This document shows, in pieces, positions 15,611 to 24,226 of a stretch of DNA of 43,601 nucleotides. The first letter of the stretch is position 1. Each line of letters begins with the position of its first letter. Origin of the DNA: Patescibacteria group bacterium (GTDB lineage Bacteria > Patescibacteriota > Patescibacteriia > UBA2591 > JAQUPP01). A program made the position numbers and the translations under genes. The DNA lies in assembly GCA_028717225.1 (NCBI GenBank), contig JAQUOF010000004.1, forward strand, positions 1 to 43,601, read 5' to 3'. A model generated the notes under the pieces. It saw only the letters and a list, made by a program, of their open reading frames with translations, was not told the origin of the DNA and ran no database searches.

Positions 15611-15648
15611 CTTATCAACTTAGTAAGCTTATTAACTTAATAACTTAA
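15610..15648. repeat. Word-like repeat between wbpD- and wbpE-like genes
   Basis: ACTTATCAACTTAG (15610-15623) recurs at 38653-38666, and CTTAGTAAGCTTATT (15619-15633) recurs exactly at 38637-38651. This is the only intergenic array of the family seen inside the plus-strand glycan array, and it starts at the stop codon of the acyltransferase gene. Confidence 0.8.
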
Positions 15649-15656
15649 TTTTTTAT

Positions 15657-16760
15657 ATGCAATTTTTAGATCTTACCGCTCAATACAAATCCATTAAAAA
15701 AGAAATTAACAAAGCCGTTAACAAAGTATTAAGCAATGCTCATTTTATTTTAGGCGAGGAAGTGACTGAATTGGAAAAAGAAGTTGCCGCGCATTGCGGA
15801 ACTCAATATGCTATTGGCGTTAATTCCGGAACAGACGCTCTTCTTCTCGCGTTAATGGCTCTTGATATCGGTCCGGGAGATGAAGTTATTACCACTCCTT
15901 TTACTTTTTTCGCCACAGCAGAAGTAATTGCCGTACGCGGTGCCAAACCGATTTTTGTTGATATTGATCCTAAAACTTTTAATATTGATACTGATAAAAT
16001 TGAAGAAAAAATTACCGCGAAAACCAAAGCCATAATCCCCGTTCATCTTTACGGCCAGCCGTGCGAAATGGATAAAATAATGGAAATCGCAAAAAAACAC
16101 AAACTTTATGTTATTGAAGATTGCGCTCAAGCTATTGGCGCAAAATATAAAGGAAAAAACGTGGGATCTTTCGGCGAATTCGGCTGTCTTTCTTTTTTTC
16201 CTTCAAAAAATCTCGGCGCTTACGGCGACGGCGGTATGGTCTTGACCAATAATGAAAAATTGGCGGAAAAAATAAAAATGCTTCGCCAACACGGTTCAAG
16301 AAAAAAATATTATCACGAAACACTCGGAGTCAACAGCCGTCTAGACGCTCTTCAAGCGGCAATTTTACGCGTTAAATTAAAATATCTGAATAAATGGGAA
16401 AAGGGCCGCCAGCAAAAAGCAAAAAAATACAATCAAAATCTGGCAAAAATAAAAGGAATATCCGTCCCCTATCTCGCCGAAAACAACGAACATGTTTATC
16501 ATCAATACACTATTCGGGCGCAAAAACGCGACGAACTCCAGCAATATTTAACCCAAAATAATATTCCTTCGGTAATTTATTATCCTGTACCTCTTCATCT
16601 TCAACCGGTTTTTAAAAATTTAGGATTTAAAGAGGGCGATTTGCCGGAAACCGAAAAAGCGGGAAAAGAAGTTTTAAGTTTACCAATCTACCCTGAATTA
16701 CCAGAAAAAAATCAAAAATTTATTATTGAAAAAATTAAAGAATACTATAAAAAAAATTAA
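15657..16760 (+). CDS. wbpE: DegT/DnrJ/EryC1 aminotransferase, WbpE-like
   Basis: A PLP enzyme that would transfer an amino group from glutamate to C3 of the 3-keto UDP-GlcNAcA. The 367-residue protein shows the family layout: MQFLDLTAQYKSIKKEI, GVNSGTDALLLAL, DEVITTPFTFFATAEV, VHLYGQPCEMDKI, VIEDCAQAIGAKY and the PLP lysine K184 in FFPSKNLGAYGDGGMV. It ends with NSRLDALQAAILRVKL, YHQYTIRAQKRD and YYPVPLHLQPVF, typical of sugar aminotransferases with uronic acid substrates. It starts 46 bases after the acyltransferase, across a word repeat. The WbpB/WbpE pairing is a known hydride and amine relay in the pathway. Confidence 0.92.
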   Translation: MQFLDLTAQYKSIKKEINKAVNKVLSNAHFILGEEVTELEKEVAAHCGTQYAIGVNSGTDALLLALMALDIGPGDEVITTPFTFFATAEVIAVRGAKPIFVDIDPKTFNIDTDKIEEKITAKTKAIIPVHLYGQPCEMDKIMEIAKKHKLYVIEDCAQAIGAKYKGKNVGSFGEFGCLSFFPSKNLGAYGDGGMVLTNNEKLAEKIKMLRQHGSRKKYYHETLGVNSRLDALQAAILRVKLKYLNKWEKGRQQKAKKYNQNLAKIKGISVPYLAENNEHVYHQYTIRAQKRDELQQYLTQNNIPSVIYYPVPLHLQPVFKNLGFKEGDLPETEKAGKEVLSLPIYPELPEKNQKFIIEKIKEYYKKN

Positions 16761-16768
16761 TTGGAAAT

Positions 16769-17560
16769 ATGGCTGATTTCAAAAGAAAATACGATGCACA
16801 GCCCTGGACAAAAGATTTTGCCCAGGATTTTGCTGAAGTAGAACGAGTTCAAAGTATTAACAGTATAATTCCAAAAGATGCTCATACTATTTTAGATGCG
16901 GGATGCGGAAATGGTTTTTTTATAAATTTTTTAAAACAAAAAGGCAGTTATACTAAATTGACGGGTTTAGATTATAGCGAAGAAGCATTAAAACACGTAC
17001 AGACAGATAAAATTCAAGGAGATGTTACTGCCTTGCCGTTTGCCGATAATAGTTTTGATTTAGTAACGTGTTTAGAAGTTTTAGAACACTTGCCTCAGGA
17101 AGATTTGGAAAAGGGCATTTCAGAGCTTCAAAGAGTAAGTAAAAAATATATACTTATCACCGTCCCGAATAATGAAAATTTACAACACAATCTAAGAATG
17201 TGCCCTAATTGTTATTGCTGTTTTAACACTAATTTTCACGTAAATAGTTTTGATGAGACTAAGCTTAAAAATTTATTTCCGCAGCTGCAATTAATTAAAT
17301 TGGAAAAAATCGGCTCCTATTATAAAAAGTATCATCTTTTTTGGCCGTTTTATGCAATATATATTAATTGGCAAAAAGCTAATCTGCCCAAAATTGCAAT
17401 ATGCCCTCAATGCGGATATCAAAATAAAAAAGTCATAAAAAACAGCCAACGTCTGGAAAAATTTTCCACCAAGAAAATATCTCCAATTAAATTTTTAATA
17501 AAATTTATTATTCCCGGATCAAGGCAAAGAAGATGGATTATGGCTTTATATAAAAAATAG
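16769..17560 (+). CDS. Class I SAM methyltransferase with two CxxC pairs
   Basis: A 263-residue predicted methyltransferase. Motif I is ILDAGCGNGFF (41-51), with GLDYSEEAL as the acidic strand and FADNSFDLVTCLEVLEHL as motifs II-III of the UbiE/Methyltransf_11 type. The C-terminal half is unusual: C145-x2-C148 in MCPNCYCCF and C212-x2-C215 in ICPQCGYQNKK could together form a zinc site. The ATG comes 8 bases after the aminotransferase stop, so it is cotranscribed with the sugar-nucleotide genes. The likely target is a hydroxyl of the glycan or its precursor (inference); the acceptor is unknown. Confidence 0.85.
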   Translation: MADFKRKYDAQPWTKDFAQDFAEVERVQSINSIIPKDAHTILDAGCGNGFFINFLKQKGSYTKLTGLDYSEEALKHVQTDKIQGDVTALPFADNSFDLVTCLEVLEHLPQEDLEKGISELQRVSKKYILITVPNNENLQHNLRMCPNCYCCFNTNFHVNSFDETKLKNLFPQLQLIKLEKIGSYYKKYHLFWPFYAIYINWQKANLPKIAICPQCGYQNKKVIKNSQRLEKFSTKKISPIKFLIKFIIPGSRQRRWIMALYKK

Positions 17561-17582
17561 AGATTGCAATATTATTTTTTCT

Positions 17583-18335
17583 ATGAATAAAATAATTAAC
17601 TTTGTTAAAAAAACATTTATTTACACTCCTTATGACGCGGAGAATTATTGGCGGAGTAGAGCCAACGATGATGGCAATCGAGCTGTAATGTGGAAAAATG
17701 ATATTTATAATTCTTTTGTATCGGAAATTGAAAAAGAAAAAATAAATCAATATTTCAAAAATTTAGAAGGCAAACGAATTTTGGATTTAGGTTGCGGAAT
17801 TGGAAGAATCTCTAAATATCTCGCCGAAAAAGGAGCCTTTGTTACAGGAATAGACCTAAAGGAAATGATTGAAAAAGCAAGAAAAGAAAATAATCACCCG
17901 AATATAGAATATACAATAGGTTCAATGTATGAAAAAGAATTTCCTGAAAATACTTTTGATTACATACTTTCTATGGGGAGTATTTCTGCTTGTTGCAATA
18001 CAAAACAAAAATTACAAAAAATTATTTTTATTTGCCATAAGTCACTAAAAGAAAACGGACTGATGCTCTGTATGGACCCTTTTCACAAATGGTCCTTTTT
18101 GGCCAGACCGGCCAGATTTAATATTAATGAGGTAATAAAAATTGCTCGTGAAAATAAATTTAAATTAGTTGAAAAAAATGGCATTTTATTTTGGCCCGTT
18201 CGATTTTTTCTTACTATTGGTCGCGCGCCTAAATCTAAAAAAATAAATAAATATTTATTTCAAATAGGAGAAAAAATTCTTCGTATTTCGCCTGTTTTTT
18301 TATCGGATTACAAAATATTAATTTTTAAAAAATGA
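17583..18335 (+). CDS. Class I SAM methyltransferase
   Basis: The 250-residue product has the SAM-binding motif RILDLGCGIGRISKYLAEKG (65-84), the acidic GIDLKEMIEKAR, and NTFDYILSMGSISACCNTKQ in place of motif II. The N-terminal YDAENYWRSRANDD resembles the start of other methyltransferases in surface-glycan loci. The TGA stop overlaps the ATG of the ATP-grasp gene (ATGA), so translation of the two is probably coupled. The acceptor is not indicated by the sequence. Confidence 0.85.
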   Translation: MNKIINFVKKTFIYTPYDAENYWRSRANDDGNRAVMWKNDIYNSFVSEIEKEKINQYFKNLEGKRILDLGCGIGRISKYLAEKGAFVTGIDLKEMIEKARKENNHPNIEYTIGSMYEKEFPENTFDYILSMGSISACCNTKQKLQKIIFICHKSLKENGLMLCMDPFHKWSFLARPARFNINEVIKIARENKFKLVEKNGILFWPVRFFLTIGRAPKSKKINKYLFQIGEKILRISPVFLSDYKILIFKK

Positions 18336-19516
18336 AAGTATTAATTACTGACGCTTCATCTTTGCATACCTTGGCTATTCTTAGATATCTTTCCAAAAAA
18401 GGCATTAATGTTTTTGTCATACGCAAAAATAAGCTGGACATTTCTTGCTATTCAAAATATTGCAAGGGTTATTTTGTTGTCCCCCCTTCAGAAAATGAAA
18501 ATATATATATAAATTTCATTTTAAAAATATTAGCTCAAGAAAAATTTGATATCCTAATACCTATTAGCTATTTTGCTACGGCGATCGCCGCAAAATATAA
18601 AGATAAAATCAATAAAATTTCTAGAGTAGAAGTCGCTGATTATGATAAAATAAAAATTGCTTTAAATAAAAAATCTACCTATGATTTAGCCGATAAAATA
18701 GGCGTACCCTATCCTAAAACATTTTATCCGGATTCATTGGACGCAGTAGAAAAAATGGCTCTCAACTTTGAATATCCGGTAGTTATTAAATGGATTTTAG
18801 AGGTGGGATGCAATATCGTAAGTATAGTTCAAGATAAGAAAGAATTAATCAAAGAATATCATAAGATTTGCCAAAAGTACCATCCATCAAACGATATTTT
18901 CCCGATGATCCAAGAATTTGTTTCTACTGTTAATAATGAGGTATATTGTCTTTCGGCTCTTTATCAAAATGGACAATGTAAAAGAATATTTATGCAAAAA
19001 CAAATAAGAAATGTACCATTCGCGGGAGGTACATGCGCTTACGCCGAAAGCTGCTTTATCCCTGAAATAAAAAAATACAGCCTGGAACTGCTGGATAAAT
19101 TAAATTGGCATGGTGTTGCTCATGTTGAATTTAAATTAGACAAAAAAAATAATATATTCAAACTAATGGAAATCAATCCTAAATTTTGGGCTTCAACGGA
19201 AATGGCGCTAAAAGCTGGCGTCAATTTTCCATATTTATTATGCCAAATGGCCCAAGGAAAAGAACTGGAATATTCCGAAGAATATGATAGAAATTTAAAA
19301 TTCCATTTCCCATTCTCCCGCGAATTACAGCATGCTAAAGAAAAACCAAATTCAATCCTTAAAATTATTATTGATACACTGAATCCTAAGGTTAAATCTA
19401 ATATCTGGATATCTGATATAAAACCAAATTTAATAGAACTTGGAATTTATTTGGGTCTAATTATTACTCCCAAACGACTTAAATCAATCATAAAATCATT
19501 GTTAAGAATGAAATAA
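18332..19516 (+). CDS. ATP-grasp ligase (predicted carboxylate-amine/thiol ligase)
   Basis: The 394-residue protein fits the ATP-grasp fold: an N-terminal Rossmann-like part (MKVLITDASSLHTLAILRYL), a lysine in YPVVIKWILEVG (K153), IQEFVSTVNNEVYCLSAL (about 193-210) and the metal-binding segment KLMEINPKFWASTEMAL (278-294). The glycine-rich loop between the ATP lysine and IVSIVQDKKEL is poor compared with biotin carboxylase. It resembles the COG3919-type predicted ATP-grasp enzymes found in polysaccharide loci. Such enzymes join a carboxylate to an amine or other nucleophile; the substrate here is unknown. It overlaps the preceding methyltransferase by four bases and precedes the 2-epimerase. 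An amino-acyl or peptide-like decoration is one possibility (inference). Confidence 0.75.
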   Translation: MKVLITDASSLHTLAILRYLSKKGINVFVIRKNKLDISCYSKYCKGYFVVPPSENENIYINFILKILAQEKFDILIPISYFATAIAAKYKDKINKISRVEVADYDKIKIALNKKSTYDLADKIGVPYPKTFYPDSLDAVEKMALNFEYPVVIKWILEVGCNIVSIVQDKKELIKEYHKICQKYHPSNDIFPMIQEFVSTVNNEVYCLSALYQNGQCKRIFMQKQIRNVPFAGGTCAYAESCFIPEIKKYSLELLDKLNWHGVAHVEFKLDKKNNIFKLMEINPKFWASTEMALKAGVNFPYLLCQMAQGKELEYSEEYDRNLKFHFPFSRELQHAKEKPNSILKIIIDTLNPKVKSNIWISDIKPNLIELGIYLGLIITPKRLKSIIKSLLRMK

Positions 19517-19557
19517 AAAACATTAGAACGTTGATATTGTACGAAAACAAAAAAAAT

Positions 19558-20649
19558 ATGGCTAAAAATAAAAAAATAAAAATTCTCTGTGTTGTCGGGG
19601 CTCGACCAAATTTTATAAAAATTACCCCGCTTATTAAAGAATTGAAAAAATATCCGAAATTTCAACCGATTATCGTCCATACCGGTCAACATTATGATTA
19701 TAAAATGTCCGGTACTTTTTTTAAAGAATTAGATATTCCTAAACCAAATTATAATCTGGGAATTAAGGCCGGACTGCACGGCGAACAAACCGGCAAGACA
19801 ATGATTGAATTTGAAAAAGTTTGTTTAAAAGAAAAACCCGATTTGGTGGTTGTAGTCGGTGATGTTAATTCTACCCTGGCCGGCGCTTTAGTAGCTGCCA
19901 AATTACATATCCCGGTAGCCCATATTGAAGCCGGGCTGCGCAGTTTTGATAAAACCATGCCTGAAGAAATCAATCGCGTATTAACGGATCATCTTTCAGA
20001 TATTTTATTTTGTCCCACCAAAACTGCTGTTAAAAATCTAAAAAACGAAGGAATTAAAAAAAATATTTATAATGTCGGAGATTTAATGTATGATGTTTTT
20101 TTAAAAAAGATAAAATTTATCCAGACTGAATCTAAAATTATTGAAAAATTAAACCTGAAACCCAAAGAATACGCTCTTTTAACCATTCATCGCGCTTCAA
20201 ATGTGGATAATCCTGAAAAATTAAAAAAGATTTTAAAAGCGGTTCAATCAACCGGCGAAAAAATTATTTTTCCCGTCCATCCCAGAACAAAAAAACAAAT
20301 TGAAAAACTTAAACTTCTGCATACTTGCCAACTTACTAATTTTCAACTCATTGAACCCCTCGGCTATTTTGATATGTTAATGTTGGAAAAAAATGCCAAA
20401 AAAATCATCACTGATTCGGGCGGCGTCCAGAAAGAAGCCTATTGGCTGAAAATTCCCTGCATTACTTTAAGAAATAAAACCGAATGGGTTGAGACAACTA
20501 AAAATAAATGGAATATACTGGTCGGCGACCAAATACAAAAAAAATTTAATTTTATCAATCATTTTAAGCCCCCAACCAAGCAACTTAAATATTTCGGACA
20601 AGGCAATGCCGCGCAAAAAATTTTAAAAATTATAAAACAAAAAATATAA
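19558..20649 (+). CDS. wbpI: UDP-GlcNAc(3NAc)A 2-epimerase, WbpI/WecB family
   Basis: Non-hydrolysing 2-epimerases invert C2 through a 2-acetamidoglucal intermediate. The 363-residue protein has VVGARPNFIKITPL, VHTGQHYDYKMS, VVGDVNSTLAGAL, HIEAGLRSFDKTMPEEINR, IHRASNVDNPE, FPVHPRTKKQI and TDSGGVQKEAYWL. GLRSFDKTMPEEINR matches WbpI/WlbD-like members as well as WecB. The context of wbpA-B-D-E-like genes favours UDP-GlcNAc3NAcA to UDP-ManNAc3NAcA, completing that pathway. I chose ATG at 19558; the open frame reaches a TTG at 19531, which adds nine non-conserved residues. A short word-like stretch (about 20305-20350) encodes HTCQLTNFQL before EPLGYFDM. Confidence 0.9.
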   Translation: MAKNKKIKILCVVGARPNFIKITPLIKELKKYPKFQPIIVHTGQHYDYKMSGTFFKELDIPKPNYNLGIKAGLHGEQTGKTMIEFEKVCLKEKPDLVVVVGDVNSTLAGALVAAKLHIPVAHIEAGLRSFDKTMPEEINRVLTDHLSDILFCPTKTAVKNLKNEGIKKNIYNVGDLMYDVFLKKIKFIQTESKIIEKLNLKPKEYALLTIHRASNVDNPEKLKKILKAVQSTGEKIIFPVHPRTKKQIEKLKLLHTCQLTNFQLIEPLGYFDMLMLEKNAKKIITDSGGVQKEAYWLKIPCITLRNKTEWVETTKNKWNILVGDQIQKKFNFINHFKPPTKQLKYFGQGNAAQKILKIIKQKI

Positions 20650-20667
20650 ATCAATAATTTTCCGTAT

Positions 20668-21396
20668 ATGATAGATCGAAAACAAATAGAATCAACATAT
20701 AAAAAGATATTTTTTGAAGAAAAAAATATTTCTCATGTACCAAATAATGACGAACCGTTTTATTTTATTCAAAGATATCTGCCTAAAAACCATGATTCTT
20801 ATATTTTAGATGCCGGCTGCGGCGATGGAAGATATATGCATAAACTTGCCACGCTTGGTTATAAAAATGTATGGGGTGTAGATTTGTTTTCCCCTGACTC
20901 CCCTAAAATAAATAATTATATTTGCGCAAGCATAGATAAGATACCATTAGCGGACGAATCCGTGGATATGATTTATTCTCTTTCAACCATCTATTATTTA
21001 GATAAACCAATAGACGCAATTAAAGAATTTTTTCGGGTTTTAAAACCAGGAACCTGCCTTCTTATTACCGCCCATACCAAATATTCTTTATTTACATTAA
21101 ATAGAATTCTAAGACGAAAATTCAAACCCCATTTGGTTAAACATCTTAAGGGGGTTCGTTTCTATTCCTCTCTTGAATACAAAAAAATGATGGAAACAGC
21201 AGGTTTTAAAGTTACAGAAATAGATGGTTATCGAGTTTCTTATTTTTCGGGACCAGTTCTGCGCAAAATTTTTAAACTATGCGGCATTCAATATGTTCCA
21301 AAATATTCAAAACAAAAAAGAAACAAAATAATAGCATTATTAAGGTCTATTTTCGGCTATCATGCCGTTTTAGTAGGTTTTAAACCAAACAATTAA
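20668..21396 (+). CDS. Class I SAM methyltransferase
   Basis: A 242-residue methyltransferase of the UbiE/Methyltransf_11 kind: YILDAGCGDGRYMHKLATLG (about 45-64), VWGVDLF, ADESVDMIYSLSTIYYLDKP and EFFRVLKPGTCLLITAHTK. The C-terminal region (KMMETAGFKVTEIDGYRVSY) is typical of small-molecule methyltransferases. It lies 18 bases after the epimerase and 11 before the deacetylase-like gene, so it belongs to the same transcript. The target is unknown; a sugar hydroxyl is most likely from context. Confidence 0.85.
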   Translation: MIDRKQIESTYKKIFFEEKNISHVPNNDEPFYFIQRYLPKNHDSYILDAGCGDGRYMHKLATLGYKNVWGVDLFSPDSPKINNYICASIDKIPLADESVDMIYSLSTIYYLDKPIDAIKEFFRVLKPGTCLLITAHTKYSLFTLNRILRRKFKPHLVKHLKGVRFYSSLEYKKMMETAGFKVTEIDGYRVSYFSGPVLRKIFKLCGIQYVPKYSKQKRNKIIALLRSIFGYHAVLVGFKPNN

Positions 21397-21407
21397 ATAT
21401 TTTAAAA

Positions 21408-22841
21408 ATGAACAATAATTGTAAAATATTAATATTATACGAAAACAAAAAATTTGAAGGGGCTATAAAATATACCTTTGATTTAGTAATGAATATTTTG
21501 GGGTTAGAATATGAAATTGCTTCATTTGATAAATACGATTCATCAAATTTATCCGAAAAATTGATAATCAGTTACGGAAGAAAAAATCCGCAAATTAACT
21601 CTGCTTATCAAATTCATATCTGCGAGTCTGAATTATTTTGGGATAACTATTTAGCTCCCCTTTCTTTGCCTGTAACTCCGTTGAATAAATATCTTGATTT
21701 ACCGATTATTTATCAGGGAACCCAAAAAATAGAGAGCCATATTAAAAATCTTAATAATTCAATTGGAACTGATATCGATATTGTTGCCTCATCTTTTTTT
21801 ATGATTACTCGATATGAAGAAATTATCTTGAAAGACAGAGATAAATACGACAGATTTCCGGCAACCGCCAGTTTGGCTTATAAAGAAAAATTCTTAGATA
21901 GACCGATTGTCAACGAATACATAGAGCTGCTTTGGAAATGGATAGATAGTTTTAATTTAGGATTTAAACGAAAAAAAATATGGAACGATAAAAATTTTGC
22001 CGTCTGTTTGACTCATGACATAGATGAAATCTTCAAACATAAGCGCCTGCCCCTATTCAGCGTGGCAAGATCAATAAAAGAAAAGAATATTAAAAAAGCC
22101 GCAACCATTTTTTTTGATTATCTGAAAACCAAATTGCGGCTCAAAGAAGACCCTTATTATAATGCATTTGATTATATAACAAATTTGGAAAAAAATTACG
22201 GATTCAGGTCGTCATTTTATTTCATGACTGACGGCGAACAGTATTCTCTGAAAAATAAAAAGGTAAAAAATCTTATTGCAAAATTTAAAAAAGAAGAATT
22301 TGAAATAGGAATACACCCCGGATTTAATGAATTTAATAATATAAAAATTTTGAAATCCAGAAAAAATGAATTAGAAGAAATACTGGGGGAAAAAATAATA
22401 GGAGGCAGACAGCATTATCTTAAATGGAAAATTTCGGAGAGTTGGAAAATTTGGGAAGAAGCTGAATTGGAATACGATGCAACTTTGGGATTCGCCGAAT
22501 ACGAAGGTTTTAAATGCGGAATTTGCCACCCATTTAAACCGTTTGATATTCAAAATAATAAAGTAATTAACATTTTTGAAATACCTCTTATTGCTATGGA
22601 AGGAACACTAACTACTTACAGAAAATTATCTCCTCAATCCAGTTTGGAAATTTTATCAAAGCTTCTTTCTACTGTTGAAAAATATTCCGGAGTTTTTGTC
22701 TTTCTTTGGCATAATTCTTTTATGACTGATCTTTTTACGCCCGAGTGGAAAAAATGTTTTGAAAATTTTTATAAAATAATTTCTCAAAAAAACTGTTCTG
22801 TTACGTCTGTCAAAAAAATGCTGAATCTGTGGAAAAAATAA
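21408..22841 (+). CDS. Polysaccharide deacetylase-like protein with extended N-terminal domain
   Basis: The 477-residue protein has an N-terminal domain of about 190 residues (KILILYENKKFEGAIKYTFD onward) like the one found in front of some NodB-type deacetylases. A catalytic-like half follows: FAVCLTHDIDEIFKHKR (about 198-214), NYGFRSSFYFMTDGEQ, FEIGIHPGFNEFN (about 297-309), LEYDATLGFAEYEGFKCGIC and VFVFLWHNSFMTD. The THDID segment fits the NodB motif with its metal-binding aspartate and histidine, but the usual HxxxH motif is reduced to IHPG, so metal ligation may differ. It has no signal peptide and probably acts in the cytoplasm. N-deacetylation of an amino sugar, or removal of another acyl group, is inferred. 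Confidence 0.75.
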   Translation: MNNNCKILILYENKKFEGAIKYTFDLVMNILGLEYEIASFDKYDSSNLSEKLIISYGRKNPQINSAYQIHICESELFWDNYLAPLSLPVTPLNKYLDLPIIYQGTQKIESHIKNLNNSIGTDIDIVASSFFMITRYEEIILKDRDKYDRFPATASLAYKEKFLDRPIVNEYIELLWKWIDSFNLGFKRKKIWNDKNFAVCLTHDIDEIFKHKRLPLFSVARSIKEKNIKKAATIFFDYLKTKLRLKEDPYYNAFDYITNLEKNYGFRSSFYFMTDGEQYSLKNKKVKNLIAKFKKEEFEIGIHPGFNEFNNIKILKSRKNELEEILGEKIIGGRQHYLKWKISESWKIWEEAELEYDATLGFAEYEGFKCGICHPFKPFDIQNNKVINIFEIPLIAMEGTLTTYRKLSPQSSLEILSKLLSTVEKYSGVFVFLWHNSFMTDLFTPEWKKCFENFYKIISQKNCSVTSVKKMLNLWKK

Positions 22842-22861
22842 ATTTTGAAGAGCTTTAAATT

Positions 22862-24196
22862 ATGAATACCGAAAATAAAAACCGATCAAAAATTAAAATC
22901 AACATTTTAATCTCCATAATTCTGGCTTTTCTTTTTTGGTTTGCGTCCCCTCTCAGCTTGCAACTGGGCGATAAATTAATAGCCTTACTATTGTTAGTCA
23001 CCGGCTTTCTGTTTCCCATACCAATGCTGTTTGTATACACATTTTTGAGTGTTTTTAAAGCTCGCTTTATATATAGCGGGGCCGCGACTGATCCCGTAAT
23101 ATATATATTATTCCCGATTTTACTCAGAACCATCCTTGATATTTTAACTGGAAAAAAAATAAAACCGCACATTTCCTTTAAAGAAATTTTATGGTTTGCG
23201 TCGTTCTCTCTGATAATCACGGCAAATATCTACAGAGTCACGTCTTTAAATTGGGATGCTTACAGTTTCCAAAAAATAATCACATTTCTTATTCAAGATT
23301 TCAGTTTATTTTTCATAATATGCTTATCAATAAATAATCTTAAAACTTTTGATAAATATCTAAAATACCTTGTTATTATTTTGATTACAGCAATGTTCTT
23401 CAATTTCTTGGGGGTTTCTATTGAAGGCGCGGCATATCACGGATGGTATTTTGTCGCCAAAGGAACTCCAGTGCGGGCTATTTCTTTCGGCATGGGATTA
23501 TTAGCTCTTTTTGCATTATCACTATGGCGGACAAATACAAATAAAAAAATGGCGGTCTTTATTTTTGTGCCTTCTATTGTCTTTATGATCCTGGCCAACG
23601 AAAGATCTCCTGTAATTTCTTTCTTGATAAGCATTGTTTTGGTTTTTTGTTATGATATTTTCATTAAAAAAACATATTCCATGTTTAATCAAAAATATCT
23701 GGCAATAATCGGACTTTTCGTTTTAGCCATAATATTAATTACAGCTTTTTTCCCAAAACATATGTATTCTCGTTATTCTTTTCCTCTTTATTCAATCCAG
23801 GAAAGAGTAAATTTCCTCCAAGCAGGAAAAATTTTATCTCTGCAATCGCCGATTATCGGAAACGGACCGAATAGTTTTGCTATAACTTATTCTGGATCCG
23901 ATATTGATTTCTCGCCTCATAATGTATTTTTAGAAATTTTAGCGGAATTCGGCCTTATAGGCTTGATTCCATTTTTAGGAATAGTTGCAATTACCTTTCA
24001 AAAATGCTGGTTATGTTGTAAAAACAATTATTTAAACTACAGGGCAATATTTTTATTCTATGCCATGCTGTATACCCTGATACAAATGTGCATCAGCAGC
24101 CAGCTTAATGGATACAGATGGTGGTGGGTTCTCTTTGGGTTAATTTTTGTAGCGCATAATTTATTAAAACCTAATATTGCTGCTCAAAAAAATTAA
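22862..24196 (+). CDS. O-antigen polymerase/ligase family membrane protein (Wzy-like)
   Basis: A 444-residue integral membrane protein with about ten to twelve hydrophobic segments. Its large external loop ends in SIQERVNFLQAGKILSLQSP, IIGNGPNSFAITYSG and DFSPHNVFLEILAEFGLIG, the layout of the O-antigen ligase/Wzy domain (a glycine-rich NGPNSF followed by PHN and EFGLIGL). It has no TPR tail, unlike the leftward homologue at 8753-11047. Placed in the middle of the assembly genes, it is the better candidate for the repeat-unit polymerase, leaving the TPR protein as ligase (inference). Confidence 0.85.
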   Translation: MNTENKNRSKIKINILISIILAFLFWFASPLSLQLGDKLIALLLLVTGFLFPIPMLFVYTFLSVFKARFIYSGAATDPVIYILFPILLRTILDILTGKKIKPHISFKEILWFASFSLIITANIYRVTSLNWDAYSFQKIITFLIQDFSLFFIICLSINNLKTFDKYLKYLVIILITAMFFNFLGVSIEGAAYHGWYFVAKGTPVRAISFGMGLLALFALSLWRTNTNKKMAVFIFVPSIVFMILANERSPVISFLISIVLVFCYDIFIKKTYSMFNQKYLAIIGLFVLAIILITAFFPKHMYSRYSFPLYSIQERVNFLQAGKILSLQSPIIGNGPNSFAITYSGSDIDFSPHNVFLEILAEFGLIGLIPFLGIVAITFQKCWLCCKNNYLNYRAIFLFYAMLYTLIQMCISSQLNGYRWWWVLFGLIFVAHNLLKPNIAAQKN

Positions 24197-24226
24197 AATA
24201 AATTTCATTTTTTAATAATTAAATAT

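Noticed and set aside
15610-15650. Terminator between the acyltransferase and the aminotransferase
   Set aside because: The symmetry TTATTAACTTAATAA leaves no proper loop or GC stem, and the pathway order suggests continued transcription.
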